DNA of 64,000 nt from Antedon mediterranea (Eukaryota; Echinodermata; Crinoidea; Comatulida; Antedonidae), in NCBI RefSeq assembly GCF_964355755.1, contig NC_092678.1, positions 25,710,365-25,774,364 on the forward strand, read 5' to 3'. The position numbers were made by a program, and so were the translations under genes. Positions 9,486 through 19,961 of this stretch are shown piece after piece. Below the pieces are notes generated by a model that saw only the letters and a list, made by a program, of their open reading frames with translations, was not told the origin of the DNA and did not search any database. Within the stretch, counting starts at the first letter, position 1, and each line of letters begins with the position of its first letter.

Positions 9486-12400
9486 GTAAGTATTAACGAT
9501 ATTTAGGCTAGGCTAGGCCTCTAGGAAGAGTTCCGTAACTAAACTAAAACCAATATCCATCGCCTTGTTTGAGTGATGTTAGTGGCCAGTTGGTAAGCTC
9601 TTGTGTGGGCCTATGCAGATTTTCTTGCTTTTCTAAGCTTATTCTACTTTTGAAACATTATTATTGTATTGTTGTGTAGGCCTAGGCTAGCTAGGACAGG
9701 TACTGTACTATCCAAGGCCTAGCTAGGCCTAGGCCTAATCTAAATCAATTGAATCAAGTGTATTGATAATGTATTGTTTGTTGATGGTTTATATTATTAA
9801 TCATTGGATCCAAGTTCTTAATTATTATTTATTAAATGTTTTAATTTATTAATATAGATATGGCTCCATTCTATGAAATTGTTTGTAAAGATCTGTCATG
9901 GAAGGTGGACCAAAAGTTGTTGAATAAAATGAAAGAAGAAAATGAGACTGAGCTTAAACGGCTTGACTCTCAAATAGAAGATGCACAACAGAACCAGGGT
10001 GAGACAGAAGTCAGAGATGCATTACTCGCAAAAGCTGAATACCTCTGTCGTATTGGAGATAAAGTATGAATTTCTGATCTTAGATCCTGTCTAATAAATT
10101 AAGTGCAGTATAGTAGTTCATGTATCTCCCAACTTTGTGTACAATGATTTACCATTAAATTGATTTAACACAAAGACAAAATGTGTTTAGAAAACAAAAG
10201 TGCAATTTTTCCTCAATTATTTAATTATTTTTATTTCCAGGAACCATGTCTAAGTGCATTCAGAAAAGCTTTTGAAAAAACAATAGCATTAGGACACAGA
10301 CTGGATGTGATATTTCATCTCATACGAGTTGGACTATTCTGGGGTGATAACGATCTTATTACACGTAACATAGAAAAGGCCAGAGAGTAAATATATTATC
10401 ATCCATTTTTTTAGAATGATAGAAGAAGTAAAAGTAGCATATATTATGTACATGTTGTAAAAGCTGTAATTGCATTTTTTATATTGATCATATGCACAAA
10501 ACTGATCTATTTATCGCTATCTATTTTAAATTCTTTTAGAATGATAGAGGAAGGAGGAGACTGGGATCGTAGAAATCGTCTCAAAGTTTACCAGGGTCTT
10601 TACTGTATGTTCACACGGGACTTCAAAGCAGCGGCCAATCACTTCCTTGACACCGTGTCCACATTTACATCGTACGAGTTGATGGACTATAAAACATTTG
10701 TCACTTATACAGTCGTTATTTCGGTTGTCGCTTTAGACAGAAATGATCTCAGAAATAAGGTAATTTCTACTCATCTTTACTTGCCTAGTATTCTCCAGAT
10801 AACGGTTATAGTATAGCATCGTAATCTATGATATAAGTTTGCTTAGAGTTGTTTGAAAAGTATATTTATTATGTAAATATCTTTGGCTGCAAATATGGAA
10901 TACAACAAAGTACTTCAATAGAATTGTAATACTGTTATTCAATGTGCTTATCCAGGTTGTGAAAGGAGCAGAGATCCTTGAGGTGTTACACAGCCTACCA
11001 GAGATCCGTAAATATCTGTTTTCTCTCTACAACTGCCAGTACAAAGACTTCTTCCTTTGTCTATGTAAGTTTTTATTCCTCATTCATTTTAGTCATTATT
11101 ACTAACACTCTGTACTGTACACTATCACATTTTCTTTCTCAAACTAGTTTGTCATGTCATGTATTAATTTAATTTTGTTAAGGTGGCCAAATACTGTAAG
11201 AGCTTTGCTCTTTTTTTGGTCATCCTTCCATTTTTTATGCATTATTTACACTATGTTTTATATTGCAAAATAAAAACTGAAACTGATTGTGTAGACAGTC
11301 ATTGAAGTATTTGCCTAATCTTTAGTTACAAATATATGTATCTCACCATATTTGGGCATATCACTGCCATATTTGGGCACATCGCGCTTTTCGTAATCTT
11401 TAGTTACAAATGTATGTATCTCACATTTTCACAGGTGAATTGGAGCCTATGTTGAGGAATGATCGTCTGTTGAATGTACACTATCGCTATTATGTACGTG
11501 AGATCCGCATACTGGCATACACACAGCTTTTGGAGTCTTACCAAAGTTTAACTCTACAGTATATGGCCGACGCCTTTGGCGTTCGTGTGGAATTTATCGA
11601 CAAGTGAGTTAATTAACCAAATTTTTTTTTAAATACAGGACACTACTGGACTGACTTATTAGAGAGGTTTCGCAGTCTTACGAATACGATAACGAAAACG
11701 GATACGTCACACACACGTATTCGTTTTCGTAAGCCATAAAAAAATCTGTTTCGCATGGCAACGAAATATTGAGGCGCGTCCAAAATATGACTGCGGTAAA
11801 TTTGAGCGAAGCGCAGGTATGTGTTGCTTGGTGCTTGGCTGCCTAGGCCTAGCGTAACATCAAAGCGAGTGAGGACTTTAAAAACTGCTATTTATCAAAA
11901 TTGACTTGGCATTTTAGTAAATTACTTTAGTAAATTACTTTCAATAAATCTATAATTATATTATAATCATGAATCATTCCTGATTCAAATGCAAAATGTG
12001 CAAAATAGATCAAAAACTATACTCGTTTTGTAGTTACGAATATGACTGGTGATATTCGTCAACACGAATACGCTTTACGAATATGAAATGGGGATCAGCT
12101 CAAAAGTTTCACAAATGTATGACGTATCCGTTTTCGTTATCGTATTCGTAAGGTTGCGAAACCTGCCTAATATGTCTGGTTTTACGGAAAGTTTAGTATT
12201 TTAATGGTAAAAGAATTTTGGATCTTGAGAATTTGGTATTGGGAGAGTTGACTGTATTATTTATTGAAAGAGACTTTTAAATTTATAAATTGTGCTTTCC
12301 TTTTATTTAAAAAATTAGAGAGTTATCAAGATTTATTGCGGCTGGTAGGTTGCATTGTAAAATTGATAAAGTCGGAGGAATTGTAGAAACAAACCGGCCA

Positions 12401-15400
12401 GACAGCAAGAATTACCAGTATCAGGTATTTATTCAGAATGGAAGATATTAACAATAAAGGAATGGATGACAAATTTCGTTTTTGTAAAAGCACAAGTTAA
12501 CGGAGTACTTACTCGAACGTTTCGATCTCTATCAGAGATCCTTCTCAACTGACTGCGGAGTGTTAATGCAGCTTGGTCATTCTTGACGTCATCTGTTGAT
12601 GACGTTGTACGCCTCCGGTTGTAGGTTGGAGGTTGTGCGGGGCTCGGCCAGGTGATGTGTCTATCAAATCATTGTACAAATGCGAGAGTTCGTGGGCTCC
12701 AGTGTCCCGGTTCATGGTCTTCTCTTTATTTCTCCTTATATGTAATGATTCTCTAATCTGTCTGTCTTTGCGTTTAGGCTCTTTGGTTAAGATGGTAGCC
12801 TCCCAGTTCGGTACATGATTGTGTTTTATGACATGTTCTGTAATGGCAGATTTGTGTATGATCGAAGATGTGGATGTTCTGGAGGCCCTAGTCATTACTC
12901 CCCCCGTGTTTGTTGTAACATCTTTTTTGTGATCATTAATTCGTGTTTGTAATGCCCTCCCTGTTTCCCCAATATAAACTTGTGGACAGTTGCGGCAGGT
13001 GACTTCGTAGATTACTCCACATGTATCCATCTTCTCGATTTTATCTTTTGGGTGGACGAGGCTATTCTTGATTTTATTTTGGGGTAGGAAATAGGTTCCG
13101 ACATTGTGATAGGAGAGAGTGCGTCGTATTCTTTCTGCCATTCCTTTTACATAGGGGATTCCTATGCTACCTCGCATCTTGATCTTTTCCTTCTGTGGTT
13201 CGTGTCCTTTGTTCTTTTTCCTTTTTCGGTTTTCCATAACTCTCTGGAAGGACCACTCTGGATACTGGCAGTTGTGTAACGCTTTCTTGATGTTATCCAT
13301 CTCAACTTTCCTCAAATCCATATCTCCCACTACCTTCTCAGCTCTGTCCACAAGCGTGTTTATAAGCCCCAGTTTGTGTTCGAGTGGATGATGTGAGTTG
13401 AAATGTAAATATTGGTCTGTGTGAGTGGGCTTCCGATAGACTGAGGTGGTAACTGTTCCATTGTCATTGAGTGTGATGAGCATGTCCAGGAAAGGTATTG
13501 TGTTGTTTGTCATCGATTCTGTGGTGAACTTGATATTGTCAGTTATATCGATGTTATTAAGATGTGTGTTAAATGTATGTACTGTACCTATGGGGATGAT
13601 AGCTAATACATCATCAACGTATCGTTTCCAATACACAGGCTTGATGTTAGTGGGTGCCGTGTTTATGGCTTGATGTTCGAGCCACTCTAGATACAAGTTC
13701 GCCAATATAGGACTTATTGGGCTTCCCATAGCAATGCCTTGTATTTGCCTATAAATGTTACCATTGAACGAGAAATAGGTTTTGTTCACAATTAAACCGA
13801 GGAGCTCCATTATGTCTGTCACATGTAGTTTAGTTCTATCCAGAAGTGTCGGATCTGTTGTTAGGCGATTTTCGACAACTTTGAGGGCCTCTTCTACTGG
13901 TGTTTTTGTAAACAGAGATACTACGTCAAACGAGACAAATGTTTCACTTGGTTTGACTATTATTTCTTTTAGTTCACTCGCCAACTCTCCTGAGTAAGTT
14001 ACATGATGTTCTGTGTTTCCGACAAGCGGACCCAGGATTTTGGTGAGGAATTGTGCAACGGTGTAAAAAACGGTGTTGATGTTATCTACTATAGGTCTTA
14101 ATGGCCAATTTGGTTTATGTATCTTCGGAAGACAATACAACCTAGGTACAATTTCAGCCGTGGGAAACAGCCATTCTTTCTCTCTGTAGTTGATTTTCTT
14201 TTCTTTGAACAACCTGCCTATGATGTTGACCACTTTTCGTTTATAGTTTTGTGTTGGATTACGTTTTAGCAGTTCGTAAACATTAGTGTCGCTCACCATG
14301 GTTCCCACTTTATCTTTGTAATCATTAGTATTTAGGATGACAGTAGATCTACCTTTATCCGCTGGGAGAATAAGAATAGATTTATCTTTCTTCAAGTTGT
14401 TTATGGCCTTTCGTTCTTTGGGGGTTAAATTTGAAGGTGGTAGAGTGGTAGATTTTACAATAGCTACAATTTTACTGCGAACGGTGTCTTGTTCTTCCAG
14501 GGGGACGAGATCAGCCGCTTTTTCAGCCGCTACTATGAGATCGTCAATGGGCATGGATCGTGGGCTCGCCGCATAGTTCAATCCCCTTTGTAATGCTGAT
14601 ATTTCGTCCTCACTAACCAACTTACTAGACAGATTTACTACCCATTTTTCTCTTAAGATCTTACCGGATAAATCCTGTTCTTGATGTAAATCTCTAGCTG
14701 CGTTTTCTGCTTTGTTTTTCCACCACAACAGTTTGTTTTGTTGTCGTGATCGGCATTTTAAGAATTCCGCTTCACACACTTTGTTTACGTGATTACATAC
14801 ATTGGTGATGTCCCCTCCGTTGGGAATTAGCGATACGATTTCCTCATTTAAATCTTTCTTTTTGCCTTCTAACTGTGTGATTTTGTTGGTGGTGATTCTT
14901 ATTCTCTCACGTAAAAGCTGTCTTTCTGCATGTTTTATTATTTCCTCTGCTTTAGACGATTTGATCGGTCGATATAATTTCAGGCTCGGAGGGGTAATGT
15001 CCAACCGCTTACAATGAAGGGAGAATACCCGGTGATTTCTCTGCCGTGAAATTTTCTTCGCGATATTTTCCTGTTTGCGTACGATGTTGATGGTTTCTTG
15101 ACCATATTTTTCTCTTAAATCTTGAAAGAATTTCATTTAGCTTCGATTTTGTATAGATGACAAATTTCGTTTTTGTAAAAGCACAAGTTAACGGAGTACT
15201 TACTCGAACGTTTCGATCTCTATCAGAGATCCTTCTCAACTGACTGCGGAGTGTTAATGCAGCTTGGTCATTCTTGACGTCATCTGTTGATGACGTTGTA
15301 CGCCTCCGGAGGCGTACAACGTCATCAACAGATGACGTCAAGAATGACCAAGCTGCATTAACACTCCGCAGTCAGTTGAGAAGGATCTCTGATAGAGATC

Positions 15401-15816
15401 GAAACGTTCGAGTAAGTACTCCGTTAACTTGTGCTTTTACAAAAACGAAATTTGTCATCTATACAAAATCGAAGCTAAATGAAATTCTTTCAAGGAATAA
15501 AGGAATGAATTGAATAAACACTAAATACAACAAGCATGCTTGTATTGTTGTCAAATCATTTTGTTTCCTAATTTGTTCTATGATTTATGAATACTAGACA
15601 TAAGAACACTTTATTATCTCCAACAATCTGAAGATATTACAATCAAGCATATATACTGTGGAAGATATATCAAAATGTAAAAAGACAATGTCAACATATT
15701 ACAAGGGTTTCTTACTGTTCAAATATACATTATTTGTTTTGTTTTAGGCAACTATTAAACAAGGGGATATTCTACTCAACCGTGTACAAAAGCTGAGCAG
15801 AGTTATCAACATTTAG
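9338..15816 (+). CDS. PSMD6: 26S proteasome non-ATPase regulatory subunit 6 (Rpn7), complete, eight exons
   Basis: Exons 9338-9485, 9858-10063, 10241-10386, 10540-10759, 10956-11064, 11435-11603, 12319-12424 and 15748-15816 splice in frame into 390 codons, against 389 in human from memory. Recognisable conserved runs include [93 protein letters not shown] and [18 protein letters not shown]6/Rpn7 is a PCI-domain subunit of the 19S lid. The helical repeats occupy the N-terminal two thirds, the PCI winged helix is around residues 190-350, and the C-terminal helix joins the lid helical bundle. All key regions are intact, so the gene should be functional despite a 3-kb retroelement in its last intron. 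Confidence 0.97.
9858..10063 (+). CDS. PSMD6: PSMD6 exon 2
   Basis: Acceptor AATATAG|AT, donor AAA|GTATGA. Encodes [18 protein letters not shown] to LCRIGDK. Phase 1 to 0. Confidence 0.95.
10241..10386 (+). CDS. PSMD6: PSMD6 exon 3
   Basis: Acceptor TTTCCAG|GA, donor AGAGA|GTAAAT. Encodes [14 protein letters not shown] to [13 protein letters not shown]. Phase 0 to 2. Confidence 0.95.
10540..10759 (+). CDS. PSMD6: PSMD6 exon 4
   Basis: Acceptor TCTTTTAG|AA, donor ATAAG|GTAATT. Encodes [15 protein letters not shown] to DRNDLRNK. Phase 2 to 0. Confidence 0.95.
10956..11064 (+). CDS. PSMD6: PSMD6 exon 5
   Basis: Acceptor TATCCAG|GT, donor CTAT|GTAAGT. Encodes [17 protein letters not shown] to KDFFLCL. 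Phase 0 to 1. Confidence 0.95.
11435..11603 (+). CDS. PSMD6: PSMD6 exon 6
   Basis: Acceptor TTCACAG|GT, donor GACAA|GTGAGT. Encodes [19 protein letters not shown] to FGVRVEFID in the PCI domain. Phase 1 to 2. Confidence 0.95.
11662..12166. mobile_element. 0.5-kb element with about 48-bp TIRs
   Basis: Left end has AGGTTTCGCAGTCTTACG then AATACGATAACGAAAACGG. The right end is the close inverted copy (CCGTTTTCGTTATCGTATT, CGTAAGGTTGCGAAACCTG). Lies in PSMD6 intron 6, with no coding capacity. The flanks look like TTA/TAA, so the target duplication is short and uncertain. Confidence 0.8.
12319..12424 (+). CDS. PSMD6: PSMD6 exon 7
   Basis: Acceptor AAATTAG|AG, donor TATCAG|GTATTT. Encodes [20 protein letters not shown] to NYQYQ. 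Phase 2 to 0. The Penelope-like element starts 40 bp downstream. Confidence 0.95.
12465..12618. repeat. Penelope pseudo-LTR, downstream copy
   Basis: 154 bp beginning GATGACAAATTTCG and ending GTACGCCTCCGG. Identical by eye to 15156-15309. Encodes the last residues of the RT/EN ORF. Confidence 0.9.
12563..15136 (-). CDS. Penelope-like reverse transcriptase with GIY-YIG endonuclease, 857 aa
   Basis: Single uninterrupted ORF. The N-terminal region (1-240) is basic and helical. RT motifs follow: [12 protein letters not shown] near 257, [20 protein letters not shown] near 331, SFDVVSLFT near 402, [19 protein letters not shown] near 467 and the catalytic YVDD at 506-509. A Lys/Arg-rich linker lies near 637-655. 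The C-terminal GIY-YIG nuclease starts at VIYEV near 708 and reaches YIGETGR at 721, with probable catalytic Arg732 and Glu796 and a CxxC (714/717) just before. This domain combination is diagnostic of Penelope-like elements, which use the nuclease for target nicking. The stop falls inside the terminal repeat. No frameshift or premature stop seen, so it may encode an active protein. Confidence 0.95.
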   Translation of the reverse strand: MKFFQDLREKYGQETINIVRKQENIAKKISRQRNHRVFSLHCKRLDITPPSLKLYRPIKSSKAEEIIKHAERQLLRERIRITTNKITQLEGKKKDLNEEIVSLIPNGGDITNVCNHVNKVCEAEFLKCRSRQQNKLLWWKNKAENAARDLHQEQDLSGKILREKWVVNLSSKLVSEDEISALQRGLNYAASPRSMPIDDLIVAAEKAADLVPLEEQDTVRSKIVAIVKSTTLPPSNLTPKERKAINNLKKDKSILILPADKGRSTVILNTNDYKDKVGTMVSDTNVYELLKRNPTQNYKRKVVNIIGRLFKEKKINYREKEWLFPTAEIVPRLYCLPKIHKPNWPLRPIVDNINTVFYTVAQFLTKILGPLVGNTEHHVTYSGELASELKEIIVKPSETFVSFDVVSLFTKTPVEEALKVVENRLTTDPTLLDRTKLHVTDIMELLGLIVNKTYFSFNGNIYRQIQGIAMGSPISPILANLYLEWLEHQAINTAPTNIKPVYWKRYVDDVLAIIPIGTVHTFNTHLNNIDITDNIKFTTESMTNNTIPFLDMLITLNDNGTVTTSVYRKPTHTDQYLHFNSHHPLEHKLGLINTLVDRAEKVVGDMDLRKVEMDNIKKALHNCQYPEWSFQRVMENRKRKKNKGHEPQKEKIKMRGSIGIPYVKGMAERIRRTLSYHNVGTYFLPQNKIKNSLVHPKDKIEKMDTCGVIYEVTCRNCPQVYIGETGRALQTRINDHKKDVTTNTGGVMTRASRTSTSSIIHKSAITEHVIKHNHVPNWEATILTKEPKRKDRQIRESLHIRRNKEKTMNRDTGAHELSHLYNDLIDTSPGRAPHNLQPTTGGVQRHQQMTSRMTKLH
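15121..15494. repeat. 187-bp perfect inverted repeat at the ORF start of the Penelope element
   Basis: The arms meet without a spacer at CGCCTCC|GGAGGCG (15307/15308). Each arm contains a pseudo-LTR plus the first codons of the ORF. Mirror-image open frames at 15009-15341 (minus) and 15274-15513 (plus) are consequences of this palindrome, not genes. Confidence 0.93.
15748..15816 (+). CDS. PSMD6: PSMD6 exon 8 (terminal)
   Basis: Acceptor GTTTTAG|GC. Encodes [19 protein letters not shown] then INI and TAG at 15814-15816. The end of this exon is the start of a 64-bp tandem repeat. Confidence 0.95.
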   Translation, partial: ATIKQGDILLNRVQKLSRVINI

Positions 15817-16045
15817 AGTGAATTTCAGTTACTTGATTGAATTTACTCTACAGAAGCTGAGCAGAATTATCAACATGTAGAGTGAATTTCAGTTATTTGA
15901 TTGAATGCACTCTACAGAAGCTGAGCAGAGTTATCAACATTTAGAGTGAATTTTAGTTATTTGATTGAATTTACTCTACAGAAGCTGAGCAGAATTATCA
16001 ACATTTAGAGTGAATTTCAGTTATTTGATTGAATGTACTCTCTTG
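15791..16045 (+). repeat. 64-bp tandem repeat containing the PSMD6 stop codon, four copies
   Basis: Units start at 15791, 15855, 15919 and 15983, each opening AGCTGAGCAGA[GA]TTATCAAC, the codons for the last eight residues, followed by a stop. Copy 1 is used for coding; copies 2-4 lie in the 3' UTR. Copy 2 reads ATGTAG in place of ATTTAG, and there are other point changes. Confidence 0.93.
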
Positions 16046-17684
16046 CGGCATTTTTGTATGCTGTCATGGAAATTGTTTAATTTAAGCGTAATTGTGAAGC
16101 TTTATCTTATTTCTAAGGCAGATAATAGGATATTAATAATTATGCATTGTACTGTTTATGAATAATTCAGCTATACAGCTCTATTGTCATTTTCCGGTTT
16201 TTGTTTTGTACAAAACTAATTATTAAAAAGAAAATAAAAACATTGTAACTGTTTGTCTTCTGAAATGTCAGGAGTAGTGACACTTCCACTTCAACCCATA
16301 CAATGTCATAGGTGTATTTAGTTGTACACTCTAAAATAAGTTTAGCAGCAATGACCTTTGAACCACACAAAAACATATATAATTCCTAACATTGGCATAT
16401 ATGTTGTTTCACATCCTATCTACCTATTGTTTAGTCCATTTTGAGCTGTCTGGAGTTTATGTCAATTCATCGTCGTTGACAAAGCAAACTTAGATCAGAT
16501 TCTTCATCAGTACTTTATGAATGGATGATTAGGAGGGAACATGAACGCTAGTTGATCATACCCAGTGCCGTTTTGATCGTACAATTAATCTGGAAATCAC
16601 CTCACAACAGTATTCTGAAACCATCTCCTTCAGAATCTTCAGAATGATGACTGGAGATCGCTGATTTTAGCACTATAATCCAGTGTGTTTGCAGCTTACG
16701 GTACGCCACGTGCGCTCGGTTTTATTTATTTATCTATGAACTTTTTATGAATTTATCAAGGGCTTGCTCAAATGCGGCTTCCTGTCTTCTGTCATCATAC
16801 TTGCTTGATCCATTGAGCACAATTAGTATTAGTTACACTTTACCCCACACCAGGCTTGTACACATAAAAGGAAAGATAAAGTTAGTCAAGCCATTTTCTC
16901 TCCATTTTAACACTATACATTGTTGTAGGCATGATATTTAACAATTTCCTTTACCATTGTGTAATTTGATAATACCACCAATTACCTAGCTGGGCAGAGT
17001 TTGACAGTCTTGTTCTTGCACTGGGCATTCATTTTGCCAATTACAGTTTCCACCTCTCAAGACAATATTACAAGTAAAATATTAGAAATGTTATTCCCGG
17101 AGCCCACCTTTAATATTATTTTAACGACGCCCTCTATAAATTCCTCCACAGTGCATAAATTATAAGAAAAATTTACATCCTAATGAATATTCAATGATCT
17201 CATATGAGGAGACCAATTACTGAACCATGCAATGGAATATTCATTCATAATATAAGGTGGTGGTCCTCGTGGGTGTTGTGAACCGTTCTTTGGTTTATTT
17301 ATTATAATGTTAAAAGAAGAAAAAATGCAGCTCATACTATAAAACATAGTTGCCAAGAGGTTTCTGCATGTAAATTTAAGGTAAACAATCGTTTTATTTG
17401 CTACCTGACTTCCATGTGTAGGCTAAGTTTTGTCGAAGTTGAATTTGAAGCCTGACTTACCCTTGTATCGTGGTGGTTAGGTAATGCACCTGTCTGTGAG
17501 TGAGGTACGTCTGACGGTCTGTGTGTAAGCAGGCGATTGATACATCGGTGTAGTACCCGGTGTAGTAGTAGCCTATCAATAGAACATTTTAAAGTAGTAT
17601 TCTGTTTTTTTTTACCTTAGTAACAAGCACATTGATCTTAAGCATAAATAATGCGTTTTTGCGAATGAATGCTCTCTGACCTTG
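16046..17684. other. Intergenic region downstream of PSMD6
   Basis: No gene recognised. The PSMD6 3' UTR probably continues into the start of it. A tRNA A-box-like GTGGTGGTTAGGTAATGC at about 17470 could be a worn SINE head, but no matching B box was found. Confidence 0.5.
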
Positions 17685-17692
17685 GGGAAAAC

Positions 17693-19137
17693 CAGGGGTG
17701 GCGCCAAGATCTTCCCGACGCGGGGGCTACATTCCCCGACGAGGGGGCTATGCGAGAATCACTAGGCTGGGGGTCGAGGGGGCGAAGCCCCCGGAAGCAA
17801 CGCGTTCTAGCGTCATTTGAGGTCATTTTAATCAGATTTAGGGTAGCCATTTTTTCCATTTTTTATAATGCATAAATAAAATACTGCGTGCAAAAAAACG
17901 ATGCGCGATGATTGTTTCAATCCATATTTTTCAATTTAAAAAATAAAAGTTCAAAGAAAATTTAGAAATTGGACTTCTTGTACTTCGAAATATGACCAGC
18001 TTTATTGTTGGAGCTGAGCTAAGAACTGTTTAAAACTAGAGCTGCGGGTCTTCAAAAAATTGCATTTTATACTTTGGAAACATCAGGCCTAGAGGCTTAA
18101 AAAACGCAAGCGTAGACCTTTTTCAGTCGGGGAAATAAGTTTATTCCTCCCAAGTGTATGCGTGCGTACTATCTGGACTTCCGAGTGGTGAGAAATTCAT
18201 GACATACAAGACATTGAAAATGTAATAACTTAGCTATAATAAGATGTTGGCTAAGCGAAAATGGCATGTTTTTTTGTTTAGTAATGGATGAAAAATTTAT
18301 TTTAGGTGCCCCACGGTACAGAAGGTTAGTTGTAAATTAAAAAATTGGTGAACATACGAACAATTAACATAATTCGTTTTTGCTGTAGTGTAGCGTACGT
18401 CGACGCAGTACACGACGTAACCGTCAGTAAACTTCGCCTGGAAAATAGTACACATTTTGGTCCCTTGATGGAACATGATATCACGCGTCTCGACCCAACG
18501 TTGAACAATTCGTACAAAGGGATACCGCCAGACAAGTGCGAACCTAGCTATTGTTTAGTAGTAAGTTAGGTCGCTGGCAATAATGAATGCATATATAAAG
18601 TGCATAATATCACTCTGACGTACTCTCACGGTCAATGAAACGTCGTGGTTTTCTAGGCGCTGAAGCTAGCTACGAAGTGAACGCGAACGCTTTTTACTGT
18701 ATATTATATTCCCCGACAAAAAGTACCCGTGTTCCCTTCGGTAACCGTCGGTAAACTTCGCCTGGAAAATAACTACATTACACATTTTGGTCCCTGTATG
18801 GAACTTGATATCACGCGTCTCGACCCAACGTTGAACGATTCGTACAAAGGGATACCGCCAGACAAGTGCGTACCTAGCTAATGTTTAGTAGTAAGTTAGA
18901 TCGCTGGCAATAAATGAATGGATAAAAGTGCATAATAGCCCTCTGACGTACTCTCACGGTCAATGGAACGTCGTGGTTTTCTAGGCGCTGAAGCATGAAG
19001 TGAACGCGAACGTTTTTTACTGTATATTATATTCCCCGACAAAAAGTACCCGTGTTCCCCGACGGGGGTGCTAGGTTCCCCGACGAGGGGGCTAGAGCCC
19101 CCGTAGCCCCCCCCCCCCCTTGCTGGCGCCACCACTG
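17693..19137. mobile_element. hAT-like non-autonomous transposon, 1.4 kb
   Basis: TIRs CAGGGGTGGCGCCA (left) and TGGCGCCACCACTG (right), flanked by an exact 8-bp duplication GGGAAAAC (17685-17692 and 19138-19145). An 8-bp duplication with CAG-type ends is typical of hAT. Subterminal GC-rich TTCCCCGACG[AC]GGGGGCT motifs repeat at both ends. Inside is a roughly 340-bp direct duplication (about 18395-18730 and 18738-19055). No transposase remains. Confidence 0.88.
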
Positions 19138-19536
19138 GGGAAAACCCCAACAATACGTTATTTCGGGAAACCCCCCAAATGACATACTGCTGTACGTGTT
19201 TTTTTCTGAAACTTGAACTTCTATTCAGATACCCATGTGTATTTTAACTACTTTTGTCTATCACACCTTTGCCATATTGACTATGTGGATTATATAATTA
19301 CAGTATTAAGCTGTCCTCCTAGATGCATGTCAATCCTGATCTCAATTAATCTTAGTGGTTCTTCTTTAAACTTTTGTCCTCACATTTTATTTGATCAAAT
19401 TAATTAAGAATTCAATTTTTGTGGACCACCATTTTGTTTTTGTCTTTTTTGTTGTTGCTATTTCAGTAGGATGTGACCCAGATACCACACAAAACAGAAT
19501 CGGCCGTCGACCATTACTAGAACCGAATTACGCATC

Positions 19537-19961
19537 ATGAAAAAAATAGTGCTTTCCTTGTCTCTATTTGTTCATTTCTGTTTAGTAATTTCTGACGAAA
19601 CACAGACTTATGAAACGGTTACAGACATTACTACCGTGAATGAGACCGATATTAGTACCACCGATTCTTCTGATATTGGCTCGACGGCTTCCACGACAAA
19701 CGTAACCAAACAAACTTTTTCACCTACAAGTATTTCAACGCAGAAATTAACACTAAGGACGTTAAGTAGTCAACCAAGTTTGACGAATATTTTGACAAAA
19801 TCAAAATCATCCAATAAAAAATTAAAGCCTAAATCAACAAGTAAGCCCCCATTTGCAAGAAGGAAAAAGAAACGTAGTATTTTACTAATAGTTTTAGTAA
19901 TTCTTTCTGGACTGTTCTTCATATTTGCATGTGTTGTTCCGTACTTAAAGAAGAAAATCAA
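19537..19961 (+). CDS. SMIM29: SMIM29-like exon 1: signal peptide, Ser/Thr-rich ectodomain, TM span
   Basis: ATG context CATCATGAA. An acceptor-like CTATTTCAG ends at 19466, suggesting an upstream non-coding exon. The donor is ATCAA|GTAAGT. Confidence 0.72.

Larger units (their letters stand above)
12465..15494 (-). mobile_element. Penelope-like retroelement, apparently full length, in PSMD6 intron 7
   Basis: About 3.0 kb, antisense to PSMD6. It is flanked by an exact 12-bp direct repeat AATAAAGGAATG (12453-12464 and 15496-15507), which fits a target-site duplication, with one extra base at 15495. A 154-bp terminal repeat occurs at 12465-12618 and again at 15156-15309 as an identical direct copy. 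The second copy is embedded in a 187-bp perfect inverted repeat (15121-15307 and 15308-15494), giving a large hairpin at the ORF 5' side. Direct plus inverted pseudo-LTRs with a single RT/GIY-YIG ORF is the known Penelope architecture. Identical repeats and an open ORF point to a recent insertion. Confidence 0.93.

Noticed and set aside
15009-15513. Two mirror-image open frames with identical protein sequence
   Set aside because: Both arise from the palindromic terminal repeats of the Penelope element.
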